Positions 48,672-60,400 of a DNA stretch of 64,000 bases are shown piece after piece (position 1 is the first letter of the stretch; each line of letters begins with the position of its first letter). Source of the stretch: Parapristionchus giblindavisi (Eukaryota; Nematoda; Chromadorea; Rhabditida; Diplogasteridae). The translations under genes were made by a program, and so were the position numbers. Where the stretch lies: NCBI GenBank assembly GCA_943737045.1, contig CALSFV010000652.1:310001-374000 (forward strand). The letters are read 5' to 3'. The notes under the pieces were generated by a model. That model was not told the origin of the DNA. It worked only from the letters and a program-made list of their open reading frames with translations, and searched no databases.

Positions 48672-50262
48672 CTTTCTTTCTTTCTTTCTTTCTTTATTTC
48701 CATCATAACAAATGAACAATAGAACAGATATGTAATAAATATAGGTCGATGGAGGTCCGTCGCGTTATTAGCGAATCGGTTGAAGGCAGCAGGGAAATGG
48801 GGTGGGAAATGGGGAAATGATGTATGGGGTGGAATAATTATAAATGACGTAGAAGTGTGGGGGGGGGGCAACAGGGGATCAATCTCAACAGAATTAAGGA
48901 AAGATTTAAAACGAATAGGAGAAGATGTAACGATATCAGTGGGAAGACTATTCTAGATATGAATTACTCTACTTGCACAGGTTGTCTTGGTACTGGGGAT
49001 ATTATATGGTATGGTTATACGGAATGGGTGATGTGAAAAGCGATGACTACGATAGAGAGGAATTTTAGAATACATAAAAGAATCATCAAATTCATAATTC
49101 CTATTTAAAGAATTGTATATAAAAAACAAATCAGCAATAGAACGTCGTTTCTCAAGGGTGGTAAGGTTTAAAGCATTGAGCCGTGAAAGGTAATCTACAT
49201 ATGGGATATTACAACGATAATACAAGCGTTTAGTGAAATCACGTTGTAGTGATTCTATATCATTACATAAGTAAATGCTAGAAAGATTCCAAACGATTGA
49301 AGAAGTTTCAATAATAGGACGGATGAAAGGTGTATAGGCACGTACATAAACAAGGGGTTCGCTAGAGCGAAAAGATTTAAAAAGAATATTGATCTTTGAT
49401 CTGGATTTAGTAACTAACTTCTTGATATGATCATTAAAGGTGAGGTTGGGCGAGAATAGAACTCCTAGATCTTTAACAGAGGAAACAACATTGAGGACAC
49501 TATCATTAAGAATATATTGAGTACGTTGTTTGAGTGGACCAAAGTTCATCACCGAGCATTTAGCCTCATTTAAAGACATATTCCATTGCCGAGACCATTC
49601 AGATACCGAATCAATCGCAAGCTGCAGGTCATTAGCATACTTAGGGACTTCAGCGAAAATCTTAAGGTCATCTGCATAAATGCCATATCTAACAGTAGTA
49701 GTAAAAGATGAGGAAATATCATTAATATAAAGGATAAATAGAAGAGGACCAATACAACTTCCCTGAGGGACACCAGAAGTGACAACAGAGGGAGGAGATA
49801 GATTATTTTCAATAACAACATGTTGATAACGATTATATAGATATGACTCAAGAAGGGAAATAATGTGGTTAGAAAATCCTAGACAAGATATTTTGTGAAG
49901 CAAAAGTCTATGATCGATAGAGTCGAAGGCCTTACGAAAATCAAAGTAAACAGTATCAAAGGATTTATGGGCTGAGATTAGGGAGAGATAATATGAATGA
50001 GTTTCAGCTAATTGAGTGGCAGTGGATCTATATTTACGAAAACCAGATTGATAGGGGTCAGACAGATTATGATCATTGAGAAAATCAGTGATATAAGAAA
50101 TTAGTATCTTTTCAAAAATCTTTGATACAGTTGGAATTAAAGAGATAGGGCGAAATTGGGTAATAGTATTACTGGAAGTCTTTGGAATGGGTTTTACAAG
50201 AGCTTTCTTCCATATTTCAGGAATTTGGGTTGTCAAAAGTATCTTGTTAAATATAATTGAAA
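48672..50262 (-). mobile_element. LINE 3' part with reverse transcriptase
   Basis: The minus strand from about 50262 encodes PLSIIFNK-like, FRPISL, YFDFRKAFDSIDH, SGVPQGSCIGPLLF, YADD and a C-terminal RPIIETSSIVWN region, open to 48955. A shift is then needed to continue (NSLPTDIVTSSPIRFK). The 3' untranslated region ends in a (GAAA)n tail (TTTC repeats at 48672-48692 on the plus strand). The 5' half lies inverted at 50263-51144. Start is partial. Confidence 0.88.
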
Positions 50263-51144
50263 GAGGTGTCCCCTAATGCACCCCCATCTTCTCTTTCATC
50301 CTCATTATCTTTTATTCACCCATACATAGACAAAACTTTCCCTTTTCTTATCATAGGTGATGATTTTAATTATCCATTTATCGATTGGAATACCTTATCA
50401 TCACCCATACCCAATGATCTACTATCTTTTTCTTGTGATAATTATCTCCGTCAATATGTAAATTTCCCGACTAGAGTTAATAACATCCTTGACCTTCTCT
50501 TTTGTAGTTCTGATATTATTCATTCTATTGTCCCTTCCACCCCTTTTAGTGACCATTGTAGTTTAGTCATTCAACTCTCTGCACCCTCCCCTCCTGATCG
50601 TAAACATGTCCCCTCTAGATTATATCACTTAGCTGGTTGGAACATAATCAATCATATTATATACTCTCATGATTGGACACTTTCATTGTCTCTTTTAAAT
50701 GCTGAACAATCGTATAACTATTTTTCTGATTTTATGAATTATGTTTTAGATATGTATGTCCCTCGTTCAAAATCCCCCAAATTATCCCATTATCCTCGTA
50801 ATGTTAAAATTTTGTATGGTAAATCAAAACGTATAGCATCCATAGCCACAAATAGTATGCTTTGTAAGACCCTAACTGATAGATTCAATAGAGCCCTACA
50901 TAAATTTGAATGTATCATAGAGACTAAGGCTGTTCATTCATCTAATTGTAAAGTATATTATAATCTTTGTAAGAGTAGATTATCCCCTCCTAAGTCCTCA
51001 ACTCCTGGTATTATCGATACCAATCGATCTATGCTAATATCTAATAGAGATAAGTGCAATTCATTTTCTGTCTTTTTCTCATCAGTTTCTACTCCCCCAC
51101 AACACTCACCTCTCCCTCCACCTACTCTTTTTTGCTTGATGTGA
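50263..51144 (+). mobile_element. Inverted LINE 5' part with endonuclease
   Basis: The plus strand encodes FLIIGDDFNYPFIDW, ILDLLFCSSD and SDHCSLVIQL, i.e. the C-terminal half of an AP-endonuclease, then the linker domain, ending at a stop at 51142-51144. Its head is truncated at the junction with the RT part, and about 50-70 codons between linker and RT are missing. Opposite orientation to 48672-50262 with a shared junction is the structure left by twin priming. Confidence 0.85.
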
Positions 51145-51728
51145 AAATTAAAAAAAATGACGAAAGCTCATCTACATACCGTACACTATTACTTTTTAGC
51201 CTCTTAATTCAAATAAGAAGAATTTTTTAAATTAGTACACAAGTAAGTTCTATGGAAAATATCGATTAAACTCAAACGACGATAATAGCTTCTAGTATGT
51301 AAATATATTATAGTGCCTGTATATTTTAAATTATCTAACCTGAATTAGCAACACCTTGAACAGCTGATTCTGCATTCTTCTTGTTTTGGTTTGAACCTCG
51401 TGTCTGGAAAGTATATGCAAACTATTGGAAGATAAAATAACTGCAGCGAAGCGTTGTCCGATTGGAATCAATGCGATACGAGCATGTACGCAGAAGGGGA
51501 CGCCGCTGCGACGTGGGAGTCACGAACACCCTACATGGCTTGAAATTTTCCAAACCTCGTCTTTCTCATCTCGGCAAATATGCGATTCATACATGTCCCA
51601 ATGACAACTGCGGTTAGCGCATACAATGCGCTGAGCATTCCGAAAGCTGCAAAGGAACTTGGACGCCAGTGCAATTCACCATCCCATGGCGCAATGGCTT
51701 TCCTATTTTCAAAATTTCGCGCCTTTGC

Positions 51729-52379
51729 CTGTACATCAAGCATGATTCATTAGATTGTATAATTTATAGAAGTACAAATTTAAATGGCATGCACTATAAA
51801 TGTAATACATATTTATTATTAATTTTTAATAGTAATGTGCTTCATGGTGTTTCGGCCGCTACGTCTCATTCATGAATCTAGCGAAAGACAAGCTGAATTA
51901 GCATAAAATAATTTATGTACGAAATGCAGAATAACTTTTGCTATCTTTCTGTCTTCACAATTAGTTCACGAAAATATTCCACCTTTAATAAAAAAAGGAA
52001 AGTCATGATTAAGACTGAGAATCGAATAATATTCAGATGTAAGGGAAATAAATGATGCGTCCAAATGTGCCCGCAGCGGAGCATGTGTGCAAAATATGAC
52101 CGCCTGCACTGTATGTTAAATCAATAATATGGCGTTATGCTGGCGTTGCGTTGCGCCCTGCTTCCAATTTTTTGCAAGGGTAGCGCTAGTGGAGCCTACA
52201 CTCTCAAGAATTTCAGAAGATTAGGTATTTTCACTAAAGGTTTTAAAAAGTGCACTTCGAATGCATCATCACTACGCAAATCTTGTTTTCAAAAAAAAAT
52301 CTAGTTTCGTTCACATTTTTTTTACGATTTAAAACACATTTATCAAGAGTAGGACTCTGATGTGCATGGGGAAAAAGCT
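51729..52379. other. No gene seen
   Basis: Upstream exons of the chemoreceptor were sought on the minus strand and not found. AT-rich, no repeats recognised. Confidence 0.4.
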
Positions 52380-52500
52380 CTTCTTACTTCCGACAGTCCC
52401 AGAACACCGACGTTGATCTTCATATGCGCGTCTTCGATTTCACCAATCCGAGAAGATCGGCAGGCAGTTTGGAGATGACCGAAGAAGTTGGCTTCCCATG
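52380..52500 (-). pseudogene. RTE-type LINE endonuclease fragment
   Basis: The minus strand reads HLQTACRSSRIGEIEDAHMK followed by INVGVLGLSEVRR. This matches the N-terminal pattern of RTE-like endonucleases (..lgLSEvRr). It is only ~40 codons long, so it is a fragment. Its upstream part runs into the hairpin at 52471-52559. Confidence 0.5.
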
Positions 52501-52559
52501 ATTGGGTCTCACTGCCACGGTGACCCAATCATGGGAAGCCAACTTCTTCGGTCATCTCC
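52471..52559. repeat. Near-perfect hairpin, 38-bp arms
   Basis: GGAGATGACCGAAGAAGTTG...GATTGGGTC pairs perfectly with 52522-52559 across a 13-bp loop. The left arm overlaps the LINE endonuclease fragment, so the right arm is a fresh inverted copy of it. Confidence 0.85.
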
Positions 52560-52592
52560 GTTCACATATTTACCAGATAATCTTCAATCATC

Positions 52593-52736
52593 TGTGGCCG
52601 TATGCAAGAACAACGGGAAAACCGTTTTCTGGGAAAATGTGACGTCATTAGCTTAGGCGGAGGATTTTTGGAAAACGCCTCCGACTACGCTAATGACGTC
52701 ACATTTTCCCAGAAAACGGTTCTTGCATACGGCCAC
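52593..52736. mobile_element. Palindrome with TGACGTCA motifs
   Basis: GTGGCCGTATGCAAGAAC...GTTCTTGCATACGGCCAC with AAAATGTGACGTCATTAGC in both arms. It is a smaller relative of 38198-38482. Confidence 0.85.
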
Positions 52737-52844
52737 TGAGAATTCAATACAATAAAACGATCATTGCCCGATTCTGTCTCCATTGGTCTTGATGACGTCC
52801 TTGAGACAGGAGTACGCGTCTATCATATTACGCGGGTAGGGCAG

Positions 52845-52930
52845 ACCATCATAATCTTGTCTCCGATGAGAAGCTGTTCATCGTGCAAGCCATCCCCAGA
52901 GTCACCGAGTGTTTACTACGAACCACCAGG
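52845..52930 (+). pseudogene. Possible Tc1/mariner fragment
   Basis: The frame NLVSDEKLFIVQA resembles the second-aspartate-adjacent SDEK.F block of Tc1/mariner transposases. It is very short and the flanks do not continue clearly, so this is tentative. Confidence 0.3.
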
Positions 52931-53032
52931 TTGCTAACTGCTATAGTCGGATTGCCCATTCCACTTCCAAACCCTAAAATCCCAAATCCCTATTCCCTAA
53001 TCCCAGGGATTTTCGCCTCCGTAATGCACTGT

Positions 53033-53134
53033 TACATTTGCGTTACGTGCCTACGCCGTAACCCCCTCCGTCGCCTCTCCGACGCGGCGGAGGGGGTTAC
53101 GGCGTAGGCACGTAACGCAAATGTAACAGTGCAT
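53033..53134. mobile_element. Palindromic MITE (TTACGTGCCTACGCCGTAAC)
   Basis: ATGCACTGTTACATTTGCG...CGCAAATGTAACAGTGCAT with a near-perfect stem through GTGCCTACGCCGTAACCCCC. Diverged relatives lie at about 22055-22100 and 22790-22870 inside the large TIR element. Confidence 0.85.
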
Positions 53135-54137
53135 AAAGAATCCGGGCGCAAAGTAGTAGGGAAGATAGTCAAGGACACATAGCTCCCCTGCAGCCGTTCT
53201 CATTTCGGAAACTCCTTGTGGACAACCGAGCAGGATAGCTCCATCAGAGATACAATGTAGTACAATAATTATGTTGAACAGTTTGTGTGAAACTCATGTA
53301 CAAGAGTGATTCACACGGTTTTTCAGCCAATTTTGAGTTATGCGAAATTAAATTATTTTTTGCGCACAAAGTGATTAGGTCTGTATTGGAGAACACAAAA
53401 ATCCATACATACTTTGTTGGTTCACCAAAAGAATACTGTAAAATATGACCTCGAAAGTGGGCTTGAAAAAAAGGCACCTTGCTTGTTCATACTCATTTTA
53501 AAGTACTCGTCGAGCATGTCATTTCTTATGTTGGTCGTATTCTATGAAAGTCGAAATTGTTCTCAAGATACAAGCGATCTAAATGATTTGGATCTAAATA
53601 ATTCTTCATTGATGTATTTCTCTTCTAAATGAGATTCAGACAAAATGTTTAACATAAAATTTGTTCTACTCAAAAAGTTCTTCAATATGAGTACAAAATG
53701 AGGGAGTATGAAAACAATAATATTTTCGAGTCATCGTCAGGCTCATTTTTCTAAAAATACCGGTCTATCGATTTTTTTATATTTACGATCATTCGACGCG
53801 GAATTTTTTGGTCTTTATAAAACTGTAGTGCGATTTTGCAATTTAAAATTTTAATTACTTGAGAAATTTTTTGAGGAGGTAAAACAAACTACAACAAAAA
53901 ATAATAATAAAGCACAAAATAAAAAGCTCCAGGAAGTGCAAAAATAGTAAGCTAGTTCGTGCTACTTTTTTTTATTATGTCGTACGCATATCTGGCAAAA
54001 AGCAAAGGTTTCGACGATTCTGTTGTCAAAATTTCTTCTTTTCTTCTCATGATATTTCAAATCGGCGAAAAACAATAAATAAATAAATTTAAACCGACCG
54101 AATGATTATTGTTCTGATAGCAAAATTGTACTCCGAA
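53135..54137. other. No gene seen
   Basis: Only a dispersed-repeat fragment at about 53925-54005 (shared with 7367-7440) was recognised. Confidence 0.45.
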
Positions 54138-55200
54138 CTATAATAATAATAATATTTATACGTATTCATGAGTAAACAGTGAAACGTGTGATAGAAGTAA
54201 AAGAAACGAAATGAATCGAGACAAGAAAATGATGATAAAGCTAATGACAATGAAATTCTCACGGGTTAAAGAGTAGAATAATGGACGAATCTTTGGAACA
54301 ATAGGGACTAAACATAATTGGTTAGGGAAACTCTATTTGATTGCCAGGTTGTACCAAAAGTCTTGCCGCTCTAGGAAAGAAGCTGTAATGTCTATAATTA
54401 AATCTAGATCCGGGGTTGTTAAAGTTGAGTCTGTTTCGTGTGGTATAAGGGCGAAAATAGTGGGATTTTTTATTGGATATTTTATATTTTCCTCTAAGTA
54501 GGTTCATGGCTGTCCTCAAATCTACGTGCTCTCTGCGCTTCTCTAAGGACTCTATGCCCAACTGGGTGTTTCTCAGTGCGCTACAGGGCACAGTATCCCA
54601 GGTATGGCTGTAACAGCGCATAAATAGCCTTCTTGTGAAATAATTCTGTACTCTTTCGATGACTATTTTGTCGTGCTTTTTGAACGGATTAAAAACTGCT
54701 GATGCGCTTTCAAGGATTGGTCTTATATATATCGTATATGCACTAAGGAGGACATCCACATTTTTGGTCCTCAGTGCTCGTAGGATAATATGGCATGCTG
54801 TTTTACCTTTTATAGCAATATTTTTACAGTGATCTGTGAAGGTTAAAGATTTCTGAATAATGAAACCCAGGTCTCTGACTAGATCCTTTTGAGTCAAGTT
54901 TTGTGACCCGATTGAATATGTCTTCTTGGTATTAGCTCTACCAAGATGTAGTGAATTGCATTTATGGGCGGCTAGTGGGAGTTGCCAATCATCCGCCCAT
55001 TTAGTGATGGCATCTATAGCAGACTGTAGGGGAGCGGATGAATTTTCATCCTCAATAGCTTTGAAAATTTTGATATCATCCGCGTACATCCTTGCAATGA
55101 CACCATTATTTTGGACAAGGGATGGAATTTCTGAGGTATAGATCAGGAAAAGTAAAGGGCCTAATACAGTAAAGGGCCTAATACAGTAAAGGGCCTAATA
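54138..55200 (-). mobile_element. 5'-truncated LINE
   Basis: The minus strand from about 55200 reads VLGPLLFLIYTSEIPS, then YADD (about 55087-55076), ITKWADDWQLPL, DLGFIIQKSLTF and YIRPILESASAVFNP, open to the stop at 54322. This is the C-terminal part of a LINE ORF2, lacking everything upstream of the VPQG/GPLLF motif. At the truncation, 55152-55200 has three tandem copies of TAAAGGGCCTAATACAG. The 3' tail is (TTA)n on the minus strand at about 54138-54152. Confidence 0.85.
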
Positions 55201-55527
55201 CTATCATTATATTATAATTGTTGATTTTATGATGTGTGTATTGCTTGGGGGTGGGAGCTCTTTTTTTCTCACAGTATTCTGTCTGATTTTTGTTCTTCAA
55301 AATACAGGCAGCTACTACAAACAATAGCGTTGCCATAGCTGCATCACAATTTACCCATCACGAAATAGAATATTTTATTCAGGAAGACATTATTATTTTC
55401 AAATATTACATATCTATTCTAGACAGACCTCGCTTTCTTCCACTCGAATCTATCAGATAACAGAATGACACCACTCATTGATTTCAATTTATTCATGATT
55501 AACTTTGACTTGAAAATTCTTTATCAA
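55201..55527. other. No gene seen
   Basis: Spacer between the truncated LINE and the mariner remnant; nothing recognised. Confidence 0.4.
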
Positions 55528-56320
55528 TCAATGAGCGTGTGAATCATAGTAGCCGTCCTCATTGCCGATGGTCTTCTGCCAAAGTGTGGGCAACGGCTTG
55601 ATTCCCTCCACAAACCACACGGTCGGCTTGGAGGCGAAGCAGGGGGTCAGCCGTGAATCGATCTCGACTCGATTCTGGAAGTGTTTCTCAGCCAAGGCAC
55701 GATACACATCACCGATGAGCCAATAATCGGAGGGGGGGGGGGGCAAGGTGTGGTGTATACTTGGGCTAGGGGAGGACAGGCCAGTCAAACGTCATCAGCT
55801 CCTTCTTGAAGGCCTTCACAGTGTAGGGACGCGCACTATGGTGCTGGAAGATAATTCGATCGCCTGCCGCCCGTGAAAATTCCAGTTTCAACTTGAGGTT
55901 AGTTGGGTAGCGTAATGGACGACGTTGATAGTCTGTCCTTGGGGTAGCAGCTCCCAGTGCTCCGCAATTTTAGGGGAGCCAATAATTTGGTGGATCGTAA
56001 AAGTTGACTCTAAAATTTGGCTACCAGACAAGCCCCACTTTTAAAGTTGAGTCAATAATTTGGTGGTTGAGCCAATAATTTGGTTCGAAGTGGGGCTAAA
56101 ATTTTAGACTAAAATAACAGCCCACTTCGAACCAAATTATTGGCTCAACCACCAAATTATTGACCCAACTTAAAAGTGGGGCTTGTCTGGTAGCCAAATT
56201 GTAGGCACCCAAAAATGTTCGACCAAGTTATTGGCCCACCTAAAATTGCGGAGTGGTACACGCTCTTGATGTCCCAACAAACACAGACCATGACATTCTT
56301 CTAGCTTACTCGTGAGCACT
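55528..56320 (-). pseudogene. Mariner transposase remnant, split by MITE
   Basis: On the minus strand, KNVMVCVCWDIKSVYH (56310-56254) is followed, after the MITE, by HWELLPQGQTIN (55960-55915), then FQHHSARPYTVKAFKKELMT, PKYTPHLAP, DYWLIGDVYRALAEKHFQN and WFVEGIKPLPTLWQK...GYY, ending at 55530. This is the C-terminal half of a mariner (DD34D) transposase. Frames are broken by the MITE, by a shift near 55910, by a TAG near 55780, and by a G run at 55731-55742. No terminal repeats were located. Confidence 0.85.
55960..56253. mobile_element. Palindromic MITE inside mariner transposase
   Basis: CTCCGCAATTTTAGG...CCTAAAATTGCGGAG bounds ~290 bp. The interior repeats CCAAATTATTGGCTCAAC words in both orientations. 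It interrupts the transposase between WDIKSVYH and HWELLP. TG flanks both ends. Confidence 0.85.
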
Positions 56321-57465
56321 TCATATAACGTTTCGCAACATGAAGTTTGCGATTTTGAATAACTAAAATATAGGACGCTGAAAACTATTTTTTATGTGTA
56401 TGTATGCGACAGTATATGACAACGACGAACGATTGACCAATTTAAAAAAAATATCGGAGACCAATTTTGTATTGCTGTCAGACATCGGAAAGTATAAAAA
56501 TTGTTGTCAATGTGTGAAATAAATAAATGCGGTAACAATTAGTAACTATATTGTAGTCAGACAAGACAAATAATCAATTTTGCAGTCAACGAATCTAGTG
56601 GCAACAAAACATGGAAATAATCTTGTCTGACAACAAAAATTAAGGAAAATGTTGACCAAAAATGAATATGAATTTGACAACAAAATGGACAGAGGTTGTG
56701 GTCTGACAGCAAAATTAGCTCATTTTCTGACCAACTTGCATTTCCTTTCTATGGACTTTCTCTTTCACGTGATATATGGCACCAGGGCTGGGATTTTTTG
56801 AAAATATTTTCAAAAAAATTTTTGATCAAAAAATTCAAAAAATGGCTCAAAAATTTTTTGAATTCAAAAATTTTTGAAAAAATTCTAATATCTGTTTAAA
56901 AGGATTATAAGCAATTCCGACACATCATTTTTGCCTGAAAAGTGGTTAAAACAGTCAATTACGCAATTAACCGAATTCTGAAACATGAAAAACATGATAC
57001 AATATTTTTTTCACTTTTTAAAAATTCTACGTCAGTGCATTGGGCACACTAATCTACACTAAAACCCTTGGAATCCTCTTCATCAAGACCGTTAAAATGA
57101 TAAAAAGGGAATCTTATTAAGTTTTGTCAAATGTTGTCACAATTTTCCACAAATGTTTCACTTTTTGTCGTTTTAACGGTACTTTTTTACGTTTATTTTT
57201 TTGTTGATTTTTTTGAGAAAAATTCAAAAAACTTTTTTGATTTTGAATTTTTTGAACTGGTCAAAAATTCAAAAAATTCAAAAAATCAAAATCAAAAAAT
57301 GGCACGATCGTAACATCACTCAATGGTCTCTTCGATGCGCAATGATCTCTCGTTGTTAGAGAACAGAAAAATAGTGTGCGCAATGAAGATACCATTGAGT
57401 GAGGTCACTCTCCCTTTAAAAAATTGAATTGTTTTGACCTTATCAGAATGAAAGATACTTTTGTA
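56321..57465. other. Low-complexity region and MITE A copy
   Basis: 56785-56890 and 57190-57300 are made of AAAAATTC/GAATTTTT words that are mutually inverted, a foldback-like low-complexity element. 57318-57420 is a family-A MITE (ACTCAATGGTCTCTTCGATG...GGTCACTCTCCCTTTAAA). No gene. Confidence 0.55.
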
Positions 57466-60400
57466 CAGGGTGCGCCAAAATTACCCGAACTGGTGTCACC
57501 ATATGACTCCCATGCCCCCAATGCATATGCGCAACCCCTATTGTAGCATCATGACGAGTGATCATTGGCCACTCCGTATGCAAGGTTTCAAGTCAGTTAG
57601 TCAAGTCTTCTAGTAATGAGGAAGTCATGTCGACCGCGACCCATCATTCTGAAGTGTACAAGAACAGAATGACATCCTTCATCAGCTCGGCTTTCACGAG
57701 TCAGCTTTTTTCGATACCGGTATCAGATACCAAGATATTAGTACTAAAGAGGAACGTCCGGGCAGAGGTAGACCAATCTCATTTCACACCGCTATGAACC
57801 GAGATCCAATCCGAAAGATGGTGTTTCAAAACCACAAGTTGACGATCTGGAGACTTGATATCTCGAACACTTCCACTCCTCGTCTCCTCAAGTCTCAGCT
57901 GACTCTTCTCCCTTACAAGTACCGTAAACTGTTAGAACCGAATGAGCGACAGATCAAGCTCCGCTGAGAACGGAGCCATTGACTGTTAATGCGTTGTGCT
58001 AGGTCCGCGCACATCAGCACGATGTTCAGTGAAGAGAATATCTTACCTTCAAATGCAACCTGAATATCAAGAACAACAGAATCATTGCCTATAATCCTGA
58101 AGAATCCTAAAGGACAGCTGGGGTCATGGGTTAGGGTTGCCGTTGCGTAGGCGTAGTCGAATTTACCGCCCTCTTCCCATCTCTTGCCCCTCTCTCGGCA
58201 TTTCCCGCACGAGAGATTAGAGACAGCCGGAGGGTGCGTAGTCCCCGCACTTTTGCGGGGACTACGCACTCTTTCTCGCCTCTCCCTGACCCTGTCCCTA
58301 CTCTCTCTCCGCTCCACCGGCTCGCCCCCATTGAGGCACATTTGAAGACATATCCAACTCCCCTCTCATCTGAGAGCTTGGCAGTCAACAGCAAAGTTGT
58401 AGCTCACATCGACCCGGTTCTGATTCGTTTTTGGAAGAGTCGATACGATCAAAACAAACGAAATTACATTCGTTCTACGATATCAGATGGAAATCGAAAC
58501 AATTACCGTTCAAAATAAGTGTTTGTGTGGACATTTGAATTTCTCTCAATGATCATAGGAATCAGATTTCCCCCTGAACATTTATTATGTTGAGTTCCTG
58601 TCATTCCATCTATTTTTCATTTCAATGATTCAATGTCTCGAGAGGGACATTGTTAACCTCTCATGGTACGCTCTTCCACTCTCGTCGCTCTGCTGGTTGT
58701 GAGATTATCTATGACAGATCAATAAAAATTCGCATACCATAAAAATACGATGTCCCGGTGTCCGAGACTGTTACATTGTTTTCATTTTTCAAGGTCTTGA
58801 TGCAGTATTTATTATCTAAGTGTATCTAGTGTGGATTTGTTTGCCCAATGCACTTGCAGTACCGTGCAAAAGTCTGGCCCCAAAATTTGAATCGCTATAA
58901 CTTTCTTCGTACTTGACCGATCAGCACCCGGTTTGTTTTATTAAATAGTGTAACCATTGGAGAAAATTTGTATGTTATTGATTGTTACCTACGATGATGA
59001 GATGATTTAATCATTCTTGAAATACCGAGGTGCGTTCGTAAAAATAGGTTTATTCTCAGGTAGTTTTTTTTTCTATTAGTCCAATTTTTTATTAGGAACG
59101 AACAACTATCGGTGAACGTTTTAAGCCATTAACCACGTTGCTTGCATATCGCTCCGAGGAATTAGCTAATTTCGCCTGACCCATCAAAATTTCGTAAAAA
59201 TGTCATAACTCAGTCTGTAGTTGAGCTACGGGCCTCCGATTCAACAAGTATTTCACATGGCCATAGGGCACCACCATGCAAATTTCAGAAGGATTGCGCT
59301 TCTTGAAGAGAAAATTCGAATAAAAATCCTTACCATATTTTGGACATACGGTATTTCCCGGCCGGTTTTTCTAAACATCTAAAAATTTGGTATGATGTGC
59401 CCAAACATCTACCTAACACATCTACAAAGTGGCGAGATTACAGGAGTTCAATTACGACTTTGCCCATAAAAATACCATTGACAGTCAAAGTGGACGAAAC
59501 ATAATTTCGTTCGTTATGGAGAATTATTACTGGTCAATAGCCATGTATTTCATATTAATTTCGATCGGATTTTGAACCAAATGTTTAATAAGCACATTTC
59601 CTACAAGTATCCTCAATTTAGTTTCATTTTTTTTCAATTTCAATTTAATTTAGATATTTTTAATGGAAAAAGACTGGCGACTGAATGCTGTTTACAGAAG
59701 TATTATTCAGTATGCTATAGTACACCTATTTTGCTCCGCTGCGCTAGCTGTTTTTTTTTCATTTTTTATTATTATACATAAGTGCATTGGGCAAACAAAT
59801 CTACACTAAAAACACGTAGATAATAAATACTGCATCAAGACCGTGAAAAATGAAAACAATGTAACAGTCTCGGACACCGGGACATCGTATATTTATGGTA
59901 TGCGAATTTTTATTGATCTGTCATAGATAATCTCACAACCAGCAGAGCGACGAGAGTGGAAGAGCGGACCATGAGAGGTTAACAATCTCCCTCTCGAGAC
60001 ATTGAATCATTGAAATGAAAAATAGATGGAATGACAGGAACTCAACATAATAAATATTCAGGGGGAAATCTGATTCCTATGATCATTGAGAGAAATTCAA
60101 ATGTCCACACCAACACTTATTTTGAACGGTAATTGTTTCGATTTCCATCTGAAACAGTAGAGCGAATGTAATTTCGTTTGTTTTGATCGTATCGACTCTT
60201 CCAAAAAAGAATCAGAACCGGGTCGATGTGAGCTACAACTTTGCTGTTGACTGCCAAACTCTCAGATGAGAGGGGAGTTGGATATGTCTTCAAATGTGCC
60301 TCAATGGGGGCGAGCCGGGTAGAGCGGAGAGAGAGTAGGGATAGGGTCAGTGAGAGGCGAGAAAGAGTGCGTAGTCCCCGCAAAGATGCGGGGACTACGC

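Larger units (their letters stand above)
47606..51728 (-). pseudogene. Str-like 7TM chemoreceptor, decayed
   Basis: Four exons from the 3' half: 51556-51728 (transmembrane segment FGMLSALYALTAVVIGTC), 51340-51403 (RRMQNQLFKVLLIQ), 48044-48195 (TIVPCCISYTPLFIMYTIPL... FPIIDLFLIIFFIS) and 47606-47687 (YRKTLPKFVLNILR). The LQ.QLFK.L..Q...P and P..D......YR patterns are those of nematode Str-type serpentine receptors, thought to sense odours in chemosensory neurons. Exons for helices 1-4 were not found. The acceptor of exon 48044-48195 reads ACAA|ACT where the copy at 63879 reads TCAG|ACC, so splicing is broken. The preceding intron holds a LINE and a MITE. Confidence 0.75.
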
